This document shows positions 7,881 through 16,385 of a DNA stretch of 64,000 nucleotides, piece after piece (positions within the stretch are counted from its first letter, which is position 1; each line of letters opens with the position of its first letter). The notes under the pieces were generated by a model. The model was not told where the DNA came from and ran no database searches. It saw nothing but the letters and a program-made list of their open reading frames with translations. The position numbers were made by a program, and so were the translations under genes. Source of the DNA: a virus; IMG/VR virus record IMGVR_UViG_3300037493_005286, positions 1-64,000 of that record; one strand, 5' to 3'.

Positions 7881-8648
7881 TTAGTGATTCCATGATTCAT
7901 GCCATAAATGACAACAGAAACTTTCTGGAGCTATATATTGAGCGTGGTCATTATGAGCATCAAAATTTGGCAACGGGCATAAAAATGATACAGGTAGAGC
8001 TATTATATTAGTTTCATTTTTTAAATTAGTAAACACCTTTCTCGTAATGTGATATGGACCTGTTGTATCTATAACTGCCATTCCGTCATTCCACTTTACA
8101 TCCTTGTCGAGTGTTAGCATATCCTTAATAGTGCTGTTGTAAGGGCTGCTACCCATTATGCTATTAAGCAAGCTAGGCCAGTTATCAAAAGCAATACTAC
8201 AAAAAAAATCTAAATCTAAAAGTTCATCAAATGATTTTGTTATAACAACATCTGTATCTAAATAAACACCGCCTATATGATATAGTATCTCTAATCGCAA
8301 CAAGTCGGATTTTTGTCCATAATTAGGAGTACTATTAAAAGCCTCGAGGTTATGAAAAAAAGGTATATCTTTAATATCATTATCTAGCCATAATTTATAC
8401 TCCCAGTTTTTAGGTAATGCTTTTTTAATAGCATCGCAATACACCCTTTGCTTTTCAGGTAATGGTCCACCTAGCCATATTTGATGAATAATTTTAGGTA
8501 TCTTTGCTTCGTTACTGGCTTTATACTTTATGTAATTATATCTATCCTTTAATAGATTCCATTCATCGACATGCACAGGATTATCTATATAGTTACGAGA
8601 CTTACGCATTGAAGTCTCAAAATCTGGCCAGTGATGTCTCTTGTTCAT
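7881..8648 (-). CDS. GT32-type glycosyltransferase with DXD motif
   Basis: A 255-residue protein. IPKIIHQIWLGG near residue 50 is the hallmark start of the DXD sugar-transferase family (GT32, capsular polysaccharide and OCH1-like). KSDLLRLEILYHIGGVYLDTDV contains the canonical R-x-x-x-L-y-x-xGGxYxDxD signature with the metal-binding DTD. The C-terminal CCHLWHESW provides the conserved H-x-x-x-SW. GT32 enzymes transfer hexoses from nucleotide sugars. It overlaps the upstream gene by 4 nt and is 34 nt from the methyltransferase gene. Confidence 0.88.
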   Translation of the reverse strand: MNKRHHWPDFETSMRKSRNYIDNPVHVDEWNLLKDRYNYIKYKASNEAKIPKIIHQIWLGGPLPEKQRVYCDAIKKALPKNWEYKLWLDNDIKDIPFFHNLEAFNSTPNYGQKSDLLRLEILYHIGGVYLDTDVVITKSFDELLDLDFFCSIAFDNWPSLLNSIMGSSPYNSTIKDMLTLDKDVKWNDGMAVIDTTGPYHITRKVFTNLKNETNIIALPVSFLCPLPNFDAHNDHAQYIAPESFCCHLWHESWNH

Positions 8649-9421
8649 GCTACTATACAGGATTCATTATCACCTAAATATTTTTCATTAAGATTCAAGT
8701 ATGTGAGCTCGGGATTAATATAAAGTGATGTAACAGACACGTTAGATGATGATCTTATTAAATGCTTACATTTTGATAAGTATATAACATCAGTTAAGAC
8801 ATCGAGACCTTTTTTGTAGCCAGAAATATGTTTATAATCATTATGAATAGATTGTGTACCTGTTCCTCTATTACCATTTTGATTTGCAATGACCTTTTTA
8901 CCGTATAGATTTTTAATATACTGATACGCTTCATCGCAGTCTGTAGCTAAATAAATTGCATCATAATTATTAATAACTTCATCAATTTCCTTTTTAAATA
9001 AATGTAGATCGACGGGGGCTAGATTAGGCCCGGTACCTGAAAGAAACTTATCTGTACGTCTAATATGAACACCAAGTACGTTATTATTAGCAAAAAAGTC
9101 GTAATGCGTACTTAGAAGTTTTTCTGTTTTTTCATTTAAAATAAAAAAGTTACTGTATATAAAATACATGGTTTCTCTAAAACTGCCATTTCTCACTAAT
9201 TCCGTGTAATCACTTACTACGTTGTTAGGTTCTGTATACGTGTATGTTTGTTTAAAATAATATTCCCACACGTTAGAACCATGCGATGAATCGTAATATA
9301 ATGTTTCCTCTCCCCACCCTACAAACCACTCTTCGTTATTTTGAATACATTGCGAAATGTGTCTTGCGGTGTCGTTTGCGACTGCAAAGAAACCTTTTTC
9401 TGTACCTTTTATTATTTTCAT
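8645..9421 (-). CDS. Fucosyltransferase-like glycosyltransferase (HIRRTDK motif)
   Basis: A 258-residue protein. NNVLGVHIRRTDKFLSG is the H-x-RR-x-DK donor-binding motif of the alpha-1,6-fucosyltransferase and NodZ (GT23) group. DAIYLATDCDEAYQYIK matches the following strand that ends in TDD/E, and HLIRSSSNVSVTSLYI near the C-terminus matches the S-x-xS-x-xS segment. Such enzymes use GDP-fucose or a related GDP-L-sugar. It overlaps both neighbours by 4 nt. Together with the HIRLGD gene next to it, it gives the operon at least two GDP-sugar-dependent transferases. Confidence 0.75.
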   Translation of the reverse strand: MKIIKGTEKGFFAVANDTARHISQCIQNNEEWFVGWGEETLYYDSSHGSNVWEYYFKQTYTYTEPNNVVSDYTELVRNGSFRETMYFIYSNFFILNEKTEKLLSTHYDFFANNNVLGVHIRRTDKFLSGTGPNLAPVDLHLFKKEIDEVINNYDAIYLATDCDEAYQYIKNLYGKKVIANQNGNRGTGTQSIHNDYKHISGYKKGLDVLTDVIYLSKCKHLIRSSSNVSVTSLYINPELTYLNLNEKYLGDNESCIVA

Positions 9422-10215
9422 AAAGTTATATATTTGTGATTAGAGCTCTGAATTAATAGATCGACGCCGTTTTGTGGATCAATGCGATTATTACCTTTAG
9501 TTGGTATTGCATTAATTATATTTTTACCATCGCTAAATAGACTAGCCCAAAAACTAAATGAACCAACACTCAATACTAGATTATTATGTGAAGCTAAAAA
9601 GCAGATTGTCTCTCTTTCGTCGCCTGTAAATATTTCTGCATTATATTTTTTAATAAGTGGTAGTATATACTCTCTATCAGTCGGTGTATCTGTACATATA
9701 GTAAGCTTGCTAAAAGTAAGCATATCTAATGCTCGTTGATAATATTCAACGGGTAAGAGATCTGGGTGATTTGTCTCTCGTAGGTCACCTAATCTTATAT
9801 GTATAGCAGCATGATCAGTTGGTGTTTCATACTTAATAAAATTATACCACTTTTTAATTTGCTCTTTGTATGGTATAAAATATTTCTTTCGTTGAAAAAA
9901 GCCTTCAAGAATAATCTTTCTAGGTGTTATATCGCTACAGATTGCATCGAGATCTATATCTGGATGAGCCCATTCATTGGTATCTGAGTAATCATAATTA
10001 GAGCTAGTACCGATTTGCTGAATAGGTGTTTCGTATGAATTATAGCCATGTTGATTATAATTTAAGTCGAATCCTTTTAGAGAAAATTCTCTATGGTTTT
10101 GATCTATACCAAATAGTTTAAATTTTAATTTCTCGGAAATAATTCTACCTATTATATATTGACATAGTTGATTACCATGTCTACAGCCAGAAATATGATT
10201 AACGACTACACTCAT
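9418..10215 (-). CDS. GT11-like (alpha-1,2-fucosyltransferase-type) glycosyltransferase
   Basis: A 265-residue protein. The start NHISGCRHGNQLCQYIIGRII parallels the GGLGNQMFQYA start of GT11 enzymes. DHAAIHIRLGDL carries the H-x-RxGD donor-binding motif, followed by LPVEYYQRALDML as in GT11. LTICTDTPTDREY and NNLVLSVGSFSFWASLF match the later S-DD and S-SFSWW motifs. GT11 enzymes form alpha-1,2-fucosyl linkages from GDP-fucose; GDP-L-galactose is a plausible donor here. The start codon is preceded by a small hairpin at 10233-10250. Confidence 0.8.
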   Translation of the reverse strand: MSVVVNHISGCRHGNQLCQYIIGRIISEKLKFKLFGIDQNHREFSLKGFDLNYNQHGYNSYETPIQQIGTSSNYDYSDTNEWAHPDIDLDAICSDITPRKIILEGFFQRKKYFIPYKEQIKKWYNFIKYETPTDHAAIHIRLGDLRETNHPDLLPVEYYQRALDMLTFSKLTICTDTPTDREYILPLIKKYNAEIFTGDERETICFLASHNNLVLSVGSFSFWASLFSDGKNIINAIPTKGNNRIDPQNGVDLLIQSSNHKYITL

Positions 10216-10232
10216 ATTATGATTTAACGTTT

Positions 10233-10250
10233 AATTGCAACAATGCAATT
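10233..10250. repeat. Short intergenic inverted repeat
   Basis: AATTGCA (10233-10239) and TGCAATT (10244-10250) pair around the loop ACAA, between the GT47-like gene end at 10256 and the GT11-like start at 10215. No T-run follows it on the minus strand, so it is not a clear terminator. Confidence 0.4.
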
Positions 10251-10255
10251 TTATA

Positions 10256-11173
10256 TTATATGTCTTTATAAAAGTTTTTCATATAACCTTCCGGTGAAAG
10301 ATATTCTTCCCACATTCTTCTTATATCTACAGGTTTAATTTTACACTCTCTAATTAATGATGGTAATTGATCAAGTTTATTTTCATCAATTTTAATAATA
10401 TAGTTACTCCAATCTATTACCTTCTCAAAAGGTAATGAAGTATCTGTGTCAATTAAAATAGGAATTCTACCCATGCATAATGCTTCATAAAATCTATACG
10501 AAAAATTACCTGCGCCGCGTACACAAAGAGTGTATAAATTGTTTGCAATATTAGCGCAGTATTCGCGCCTTGTATTAATATTAACCTGGCCTGTATTATG
10601 ATAAAAGGTAGATCTTATAATAAAATTGCAGTTATCAGAACCAACAACGCTGTTAATTTTGGTTAAAATTCTTGATCTTATACCTTCTGAATGACCACAA
10701 AAACCTATACTTTGTTTAATATTAGAAGCGTTTAGAATGTTATTAATAGAGGAATGATCAGGTACAAATACAGGTAATATGCGTTCATTAACTCCAAGTT
10801 GAGATTTGAGAACTGACGTTCTAAAGAGAATAAGATTGGCAGGGAGATTAAAAGAATCTGTAAAATCATCATTATAAAATGCGACAACTTTTTTATTGTA
10901 TTTTTGAGCGTCACTACATATATTAATGACTCTTTCATCGGTAGGAGAATACTTAAATGGTATACCTACTATATCACATTCTTCGAGGGTTGTATTAGTT
11001 AGTATAGAACTATTAAAAAACAACTTTGTGAATAATCCCTCGTTCCACCAGTTAGCTCGTTGCTGAATTTCACTATATAGCGATTGATCAATAAAAGGTA
11101 TTATTAGAAAAATTTCTGTAAAGCATTGTAGATCATCTTTTCGAAGAACGTTAGGTATGTGTATTTTTGTCAT
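10256..11173 (-). CDS. Exostosin-like (GT47) glycosyltransferase
   Basis: A 305-residue protein whose C-terminal half contains LCVRGAGNFSYRFYEALCMG then RIPILIDTDTSLPFEKVIDW. This is the exostosin/GT47 signature: an LCPRG start, an S-x-RxYEAL helix and a G-IPVIL strand followed by PF-xxIDW. A tandem relative lies immediately upstream at 11178-12026, separated by 4 nt, so the pair likely arose by duplication. GT47 enzymes transfer glucuronate, galactose, arabinose or xylose in other organisms; the donor here is unknown. Confidence 0.75.
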   Translation of the reverse strand: MTKIHIPNVLRKDDLQCFTEIFLIIPFIDQSLYSEIQQRANWWNEGLFTKLFFNSSILTNTTLEECDIVGIPFKYSPTDERVINICSDAQKYNKKVVAFYNDDFTDSFNLPANLILFRTSVLKSQLGVNERILPVFVPDHSSINNILNASNIKQSIGFCGHSEGIRSRILTKINSVVGSDNCNFIIRSTFYHNTGQVNINTRREYCANIANNLYTLCVRGAGNFSYRFYEALCMGRIPILIDTDTSLPFEKVIDWSNYIIKIDENKLDQLPSLIRECKIKPVDIRRMWEEYLSPEGYMKNFYKDI

Positions 11174-11177
11174 TAGA

Positions 11178-12026
11178 TTATATATTTTGTAATGTTTTAA
11201 GAATATTTTTTGACATACCTTCCATAGTAAAATATTCCTCGTAAATCTGCTTACCTATTTTAAGCATTTGTTCGTAGTGTTGATCTGTCACGTTAAGTAG
11301 TTTTTCTTTTAAAGTATCTATTTCACTTTCATGAACAAAAATACAAAAACTTTTCCAATCAATTGTATCTTTAAAAGGTAGCCATTCCTTATCATATACA
11401 ATAACAGGTACTGAATTTAATTGTAGAACTTCATATAATCTAAAACTCTGCGCTCCATAACCGCGTGGACATAGGGTGAATTTCGAATGTTTAGTTATAT
11501 TTATAAATGTACTAAAATCATCATCACTTACAGATGGAGTCCAATTCTTACCCCTTAAAACAAAATCTGTATCGTTGGAGTACTGATGATATATTTTGTT
11601 TCTTATATCGTGAGTTATAGAGCCTGTAAATGAACAAAATATTTCTTTTGGAAGAGGAGTTTTATGTTCTTCTGCTAGAGGTGAACAAATTAACGGTATA
11701 GGTATGCCGTTACCGTTACCTCCTGCTTCAAAACTCAGAGTGTTGATAGGTAGTATTTCCTTTACAGCGTCATCATGCTGTGATATAGTAAAGTAATTAC
11801 TAGGTGGTAATGCATTTAGGTATGGCTGTATTAGATTAATATTTGTGTTTGTTATATAGACGTTTGTCCAAAAAATAGGAATAAGGGTATACCCTGTTTC
11901 GTCGAACTTATCTTTATTTTCTTTATAAAATTTATAAAAATATTCTTCTAGATAATTACCGACGTGGTAAGGGGGATATACAGGGTAATCAGCAGGCGGT
12001 CTTAAGTTTTTAAAGTTAATACTCAT
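11178..12026 (-). CDS. Exostosin-like (GT47) glycosyltransferase, tandem paralogue
   Basis: A 282-residue protein. FTLCPRGYGAQSFRLYEVL, then NSVPVIVYDKEWLPFKDTIDW, is a cleaner version of the GT47 motif seen in the neighbouring 305-aa gene, and CSFTGSITHDIRNKIY matches the upstream F-G-xxxx-RxxL element. Its start overlaps the GT77-like gene by 4 nt. Two adjacent, diverged copies suggest successive sugars added by related enzymes. Cytoplasmic; no signal sequence seen. Confidence 0.8.
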   Translation of the reverse strand: MSINFKNLRPPADYPVYPPYHVGNYLEEYFYKFYKENKDKFDETGYTLIPIFWTNVYITNTNINLIQPYLNALPPSNYFTISQHDDAVKEILPINTLSFEAGGNGNGIPIPLICSPLAEEHKTPLPKEIFCSFTGSITHDIRNKIYHQYSNDTDFVLRGKNWTPSVSDDDFSTFINITKHSKFTLCPRGYGAQSFRLYEVLQLNSVPVIVYDKEWLPFKDTIDWKSFCIFVHESEIDTLKEKLLNVTDQHYEQMLKIGKQIYEEYFTMEGMSKNILKTLQNI

Positions 12027-12715
12027 TTAAGTTTGTCTCTTACAATATTCAGTAGGTTGATTTTATTAGTAATCCCTGCTGTCCAGTTAGCATGGTGTAT
12101 AACGATATCAGTAGGTACATTAAAATCATCTGCCTCGGGTGTCCAGCTACCCTTATATGTATTTGAGTCTTTACCTGGCTGTGCAGCTATATGACCATAC
12201 GTCCAATATTTTGCAGGTAAAAATGACCAGTCTATAGCAATTGATGGAAACTTACTACTATTAGTCAGTAGGTGATTTGCTAATACTTGTTCCTGACTAA
12301 ACGAGTCTAGATTACCTAAAATAGTTTTAAAGAACGATCGAACTTTCTTATTATTTTTAGCAGCAAAAAATCCTGTATTGACTCCGCCGAAAACATCGTT
12401 TTGAAAAACAGCGTCTTTATTTTTCAAACTATCAATAATATCATCATAGAAATCACCAAAGAATTGAATATCTGGATCTATAAACATAAAGATTTCATCC
12501 TCTTTACATTTTTCTATACCTTCAATAAAACAGTTAACTTTATCTCTCATTGTATCGTGCCAACCTTCTGTTTCGAAACTAGCCGTCTTACAGCGTTGAG
12601 GTCGGTATAATATAGTAAGTTCTACTTCTTCGTGGTATGGAAAAGTAGGTAGTAAATAGTCAGTTAAGAATATTTTATGAGAGTCAGTAAATAAGGTATA
12701 CGCTTTAATTTTCAT
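12023..12715 (-). CDS. GT77-like nucleotide-diphospho-sugar transferase
   Basis: A 230-residue GT-A protein. EDEIFMFIDPDIQFFGDF carries a DXD metal motif (DPD), FGGVNTGFFAAKNN is the N-x-G-F-A/M segment, and SFSQEQVLANHLL is the D/E-Q element found in nucleotide-diphospho-sugar transferases of Pfam PF03407. HHANWTAGITNK near the C-terminus gives the conserved H-x-N segment. It overlaps genes on both sides by 4 nt within the operon. Donor and acceptor unknown. Confidence 0.75.
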   Translation of the reverse strand: MKIKAYTLFTDSHKIFLTDYLLPTFPYHEEVELTILYRPQRCKTASFETEGWHDTMRDKVNCFIEGIEKCKEDEIFMFIDPDIQFFGDFYDDIIDSLKNKDAVFQNDVFGGVNTGFFAAKNNKKVRSFFKTILGNLDSFSQEQVLANHLLTNSSKFPSIAIDWSFLPAKYWTYGHIAAQPGKDSNTYKGSWTPEADDFNVPTDIVIHHANWTAGITNKINLLNIVRDKLK

Positions 12716-14133
12716 TGATTATTAATGTTGAAGTAATTTCTCTGTCTTGTCATATACGTAATTTTATCTACCTCTTCGTAGACTTCATTATGTAAATACG
12801 TTTCGTCGAAGCCATTATTTGTTACAGAATGGTGGTCGTGTTTTATAATTACTTGATCAAAATATTTCTGCTTATTAAGTATATTACCTACTTGCGTAAA
12901 TTCCATATCACACCATAGAGACTTATATTCAGGGTTGTATATATACTCAAATCTATTATAATAGTTTTTACCTAAAATGCAAAGTGTATTAAGTCTGTTT
13001 TGTTGTATACCGTCATTAAACCATACAATACCATCAAAATCAGGAAAGGTATTACACATAGCTTTAATAATAATCGAATCATAACCTCTAACTACAGGTA
13101 TCATATCATCAGATGCAAGTAGTACTATTTGAAAATCTTGCTGCATCACTCCTGCATTAATAGCTTCTATTTTACTTTTACTATTACCATACTCAACTTC
13201 CAGGTTAGTATAGTTTTTAAACCTATTTTTTACCTCTGAATTATTCATTACAATATCGTCATTATCACAGGTAATAAGAAACTTTACATTACACTTACCT
13301 GATAAAAATTCATAATATTTGTCTAAGGTACTAAAGAATTTTTCTACCCGTCCTCTAGTTGGAAATTTTATTAATAATTTAGGCTCTTCGTATATAAATG
13401 TATTTGATATTTTAGTGCTTTTATATTGCTGTTTTATATTTTGAAAAGCTTGATATTTTTGCTCATACGCATTTACAAAAGCAGGATTATTATGTGTACC
13501 ACCAAAATCAATACCTGTATCTTCTTTAGTGTTGTCGAATTTATTTTTATACCAACTCATACCTTCTAGATGACTGTAGTGTGTATTTTCAAGATTAACA
13601 TTACCTATTTTTAAATTACAGTTTTTAATATCTTCCAGGAACGTAGAGCCTATATCATATATTTTATTAGTGCTAAAGCTAGCTTTCATTCTTGCTTCGT
13701 CAAAAAAGGTAATATTGTGATGCTTAATTTTTTCTACATCAATAAAGCAATGCCATGGATTAACTCTATTGTATATAGATTTACCTCCACGGTCACCTTC
13801 AACCTTACCCATAACAGCTAGATCCATATCTTTAAACTGTTGGAAAATAACGCTATGATCTTTTAAGAAAATAACATCAGTATCGACAAGAAGAGCATAT
13901 TTAGTTTTACATAATTTTAGAGCTTCATTAACCCCATCTCCATGACTCATTCCTGGTCGTGATATGTATGGTACTTTATGTTCGTCTAATAATCTTTTTG
14001 TATCACTGTTTGTTGAATTATCACAAACAATAAGTCTTTGTGTTCTATTATGTATACTCATCCAGGATTTTAACATTGTTAATGTTATATCAGGCGTATT
14101 ATATGAACATGTAATTAGGGTAAGCTCGTCCAT
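12712..14133 (-). CDS. Two-domain glycosyltransferase (GT2 plus second GT-A-like domain)
   Basis: A 473-residue protein with two GT-A-like halves. Residues 1 to about 240 are a GT2 domain: LITCSYNTPDITLTMLKSW at the start, VCDNSTN, then KYALLVDTDVIFL as the DXD region. From about 250, KLLIKFPTRGRVEKFFSTL begins a second nucleotide-sugar fold, with FLITCDNDD, KIEAINAGV and FQIVLLASDDMIPV as its acidic strands. The second half could transfer a second sugar or bind the acceptor. It overlaps the gene at 14115 by 19 nt and the next gene by 4 nt. Confidence 0.75.
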   Translation of the reverse strand: MDELTLITCSYNTPDITLTMLKSWMSIHNRTQRLIVCDNSTNSDTKRLLDEHKVPYISRPGMSHGDGVNEALKLCKTKYALLVDTDVIFLKDHSVIFQQFKDMDLAVMGKVEGDRGGKSIYNRVNPWHCFIDVEKIKHHNITFFDEARMKASFSTNKIYDIGSTFLEDIKNCNLKIGNVNLENTHYSHLEGMSWYKNKFDNTKEDTGIDFGGTHNNPAFVNAYEQKYQAFQNIKQQYKSTKISNTFIYEEPKLLIKFPTRGRVEKFFSTLDKYYEFLSGKCNVKFLITCDNDDIVMNNSEVKNRFKNYTNLEVEYGNSKSKIEAINAGVMQQDFQIVLLASDDMIPVVRGYDSIIIKAMCNTFPDFDGIVWFNDGIQQNRLNTLCILGKNYYNRFEYIYNPEYKSLWCDMEFTQVGNILNKQKYFDQVIIKHDHHSVTNNGFDETYLHNEVYEEVDKITYMTRQRNYFNINNQ

Positions 14134-14966
14134 TTGCTTTTAATAATTTCTAACGACTTTATTACATTTTGCTTACTTTGAAATGGTGTTGTGTTTGGAT
14201 ACACACCATGCTTCTTAAGGTATATTTCTCTACCCTTATATGTATTTTCTACCCATTCTTTTTGATTTGTAGATGTTGTACTTTTTTCAATTGCATCTTC
14301 TTGAACCTTTAAATAGTTAACGCTATTTCTAATATCTGCAAACCACCAGAATGGAGGATGATCTCCTTTCAATATAATGCGGTAGGTATGATCAACATGT
14401 TCCCATGCGTTAATAAAAGCTTCGTCGTGTAGCCCAACTTTTTCTAAAACTTGTCGTGTAAAAAAGCTAAAGCTCCCTACAATATGTTCGTATAGATCAA
14501 TAGCTATATCTTTAGTATACTCTACAGTTAGTTTAGTTCTAGGTTCTGTACAATTATCTAATAGATGTCTATTATATAAATCGTAACTCTTAATAGATTG
14601 CTTACGATTAAAAGGTGAACCCGGTCCATAATTAAAATGCTGTATACCTGTTGCTTTGTGAGTGTTTATATAAACATTAAATACATTTGTATCTAATATA
14701 ATCATATCATCCTCAATAATAAAAATATAATCGCAACCTTTATCTAAAAGATGTTGCATAGCTTTATTTTTTGATTTACCTACGCCTAAGTTTACATCAT
14801 TATCAATCCATTGACCGAAAGAGAGGTCAAATTCTGTTATAGGCTTACCGTCATTTACTACTACTAAATGATCAATCTTACCTTCGTGTTCTGCAGGCAG
14901 TGAATTCATAAGTGATTGTAGGTATTCTGGTCTATTACATGTAATAATTCCTACGCCAATCTTCAT
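14115..14966 (-). CDS. GT2-family glycosyltransferase
   Basis: A 283-residue protein from the ATG at 14966. The start MKIGVGIITCNRPEYLQSL is a typical GT2 beginning; LVVVNDG, VGKSKNKAMQHLL and YIFIIEDDMIIL give the NDG, N-x-x-A and DXD-like (EDD) motifs. HEAFINAWEHVDHTYRI resembles the acceptor-side E-D segment. A longer frame reaches 15053, but 14966 is chosen because it begins exactly at the conserved first strand and leaves room for the divergent gene at 15016. The variant late box CATAAATT is 5 nt upstream. It is the first gene of the glycan operon. Confidence 0.8.
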   Translation of the reverse strand: MKIGVGIITCNRPEYLQSLMNSLPAEHEGKIDHLVVVNDGKPITEFDLSFGQWIDNDVNLGVGKSKNKAMQHLLDKGCDYIFIIEDDMIILDTNVFNVYINTHKATGIQHFNYGPGSPFNRKQSIKSYDLYNRHLLDNCTEPRTKLTVEYTKDIAIDLYEHIVGSFSFFTRQVLEKVGLHDEAFINAWEHVDHTYRIILKGDHPPFWWFADIRNSVNYLKVQEDAIEKSTTSTNQKEWVENTYKGREIYLKKHGVYPNTTPFQSKQNVIKSLEIIKSKWTSLP

Positions 14967-14971
14967 ACTTA

Positions 14972-14979
14972 AATTTATG
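14972..14979 (-). promoter_or_regulatory. Late-type promoter box variant, CATAAATT
   Basis: One mismatch from the T4 late consensus, ending 5 nt before the ATG at 14966. If used, it would drive the whole glycan operon late in infection with a leaderless first cistron. Confidence 0.35.
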
Positions 14980-15015
14980 AACATATCCGCACAAATCAAT
15001 CTTGAATAATTAAAT

Positions 15016-15636
15016 ATGTATATGGCCTGTACAGATGGAACAAAACTATACACTAATATTAAGGAACTTCCCGTAACTACAGATATTACAAACGGTGATT
15101 TTCTTATTGTAGAGACTCCTACCGGTACTAATATACTTGATTATACGGACTTATTAATAACGCTAGATAACACAACATTTGCAGGTGTAATCAGTGGTAA
15201 TACGACTGATATTTTATCACTCCAGACACAGTTTAACACGTTAAGCTCTACATTAACAACACAAGTCCAAGAAGTTAGCGCACAAACAGATCGCTCTTAT
15301 ACGTATGCTGTATTTTCTCTAACTACTTATAGTAGTGCAGGTGCAGACGTTAATTCTGGTGAACGTAATATACCTATACTAAATGGATCTAATATTGCAA
15401 GTATAACTCTAAATACTACTACGTCTTTTAATATAGGTACTAGTGCTGTTACTATTAACTTTTTAACAAACTTTGCTAGTAATAATTACTGTGTAACTTT
15501 TGGTGCACAGGACACTATTAATAGACCGCTTGTATCGGCAAAATCTTTTGGTACAAACAGTCTATCTTTAGAAGTTACAAATTCATCAAATGCATTTTGT
15601 ACAGCAAATAGAGTTTGTGTTCAAATTATTAATTAG
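15016..15636 (+). CDS. Phage structural protein, probably fibre-like
   Basis: A 206-residue protein rich in Thr, Ser, Asn and Ala, low in Lys. The N-terminal CTDGTKLYTNIKELPVTTD and NGDFLIVETPTGTNILDY recall a domain found at the start of virion fibre proteins in marine T4-like phages (memory only). A heptad-like stretch, DILSLQTQFNTLSSTLTTQV near residues 65-85, may form a trimeric coiled coil ahead of a beta-rich C-terminal domain. It runs opposite to the glycan operon and its end overlaps the convergent ATPase gene by 4 nt. Confidence 0.6.
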   Translation: MYMACTDGTKLYTNIKELPVTTDITNGDFLIVETPTGTNILDYTDLLITLDNTTFAGVISGNTTDILSLQTQFNTLSSTLTTQVQEVSAQTDRSYTYAVFSLTTYSSAGADVNSGERNIPILNGSNIASITLNTTTSFNIGTSAVTINFLTNFASNNYCVTFGAQDTINRPLVSAKSFGTNSLSLEVTNSSNAFCTANRVCVQIIN

Positions 15637-16367
15637 TATTTAATACCGAATTTTTTAAATAATTCTTTTTCAGCCTCTTCTTTACCGAGAGCAGTTTGCT
15701 GCTGCTTCATGAGAGTTTCAATTGCTGTTAAGTTTTCAGGAGTAAATAAAGATTGCTCATCTCCATATATATCTCCACTTGGTGAGATATATTCTGCAAT
15801 TGTATCAATACGTTGTTGCGGCTTAGTAGGCAGTACAATTATACCTGGTGAATCATCTTTTGGAAAGAAGATATCAGCATCGTAATTTTGCTCGTATTGC
15901 AAGAATAGCGAGTTAAATATGTTATCTATTTCCTCAATATACTCTTTATTAACTTCGCGTAGCTCATCATCCACAATTTTGATGCTTGGATCATATCTTA
16001 ATAAAAATATAATATCTAAGTGCCTCATAGACTCCTTTGTGAGGCTAATGCACTTATCTACATATTCTTTATCAAACCCCTCAATCTCTTTATTATGCGC
16101 CCATAAAGTATATACTAAGTTATCTAGAGGACATCTATCAAAAACGACATTGGAATCCTTATCATGCTCTTGAAGCTGATCGATCATAAAATTTAAGATA
16201 TCCCATTGAGTATCTGTCGTTGTTTTTGATGAATGTTCAAGATTTTTTTCTTTAATTAAATCTCTATATGTCTTTTCTGGAGTTTTGTAGTTTGACCAAA
16301 CTGCTAGAAAGTTTTTAACAAGAGTAGACTTACCTGTATTAGCTGTACCGGAGATTGCAATGCGCAT
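15633..16367 (-). CDS. P-loop ATPase/kinase, NadR-like
   Basis: A 244-residue protein. MRIAISGTANTGKSTLVKNF contains Walker A GTANTGKS at residues 7-14. DSNVVFDRCPLDNLVYTLWA is the D-R-x-x-D element of the AAA_28/NadR-type kinases, and LDIIFLLRYDP follows as the next strand. A C-terminal tail of about 70 residues, polar and helical, is extra. Similar proteins act as nucleoside or ribosylnicotinamide kinases or sensing ATPases; the substrate cannot be told. It lies in the same direction as the HNH and queE genes upstream (18 nt gap). Confidence 0.7.
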   Translation of the reverse strand: MRIAISGTANTGKSTLVKNFLAVWSNYKTPEKTYRDLIKEKNLEHSSKTTTDTQWDILNFMIDQLQEHDKDSNVVFDRCPLDNLVYTLWAHNKEIEGFDKEYVDKCISLTKESMRHLDIIFLLRYDPSIKIVDDELREVNKEYIEEIDNIFNSLFLQYEQNYDADIFFPKDDSPGIIVLPTKPQQRIDTIAEYISPSGDIYGDEQSLFTPENLTAIETLMKQQQTALGKEEAEKELFKKFGIKY

Positions 16368-16385
16368 AATATTATATAGTTTAAC

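Noticed and set aside
14967-15053. Longer GT2 gene starting at 15053
   Set aside because: The extra 29 residues overlap the divergent gene at 15016 and precede the conserved first strand of the fold.
15767-15792. 9-bp inverted repeat in the NadR-like gene as a terminator for the 15016 gene
   Set aside because: It is 131 nt beyond the stop, AT-rich, and no T-run follows on either strand.
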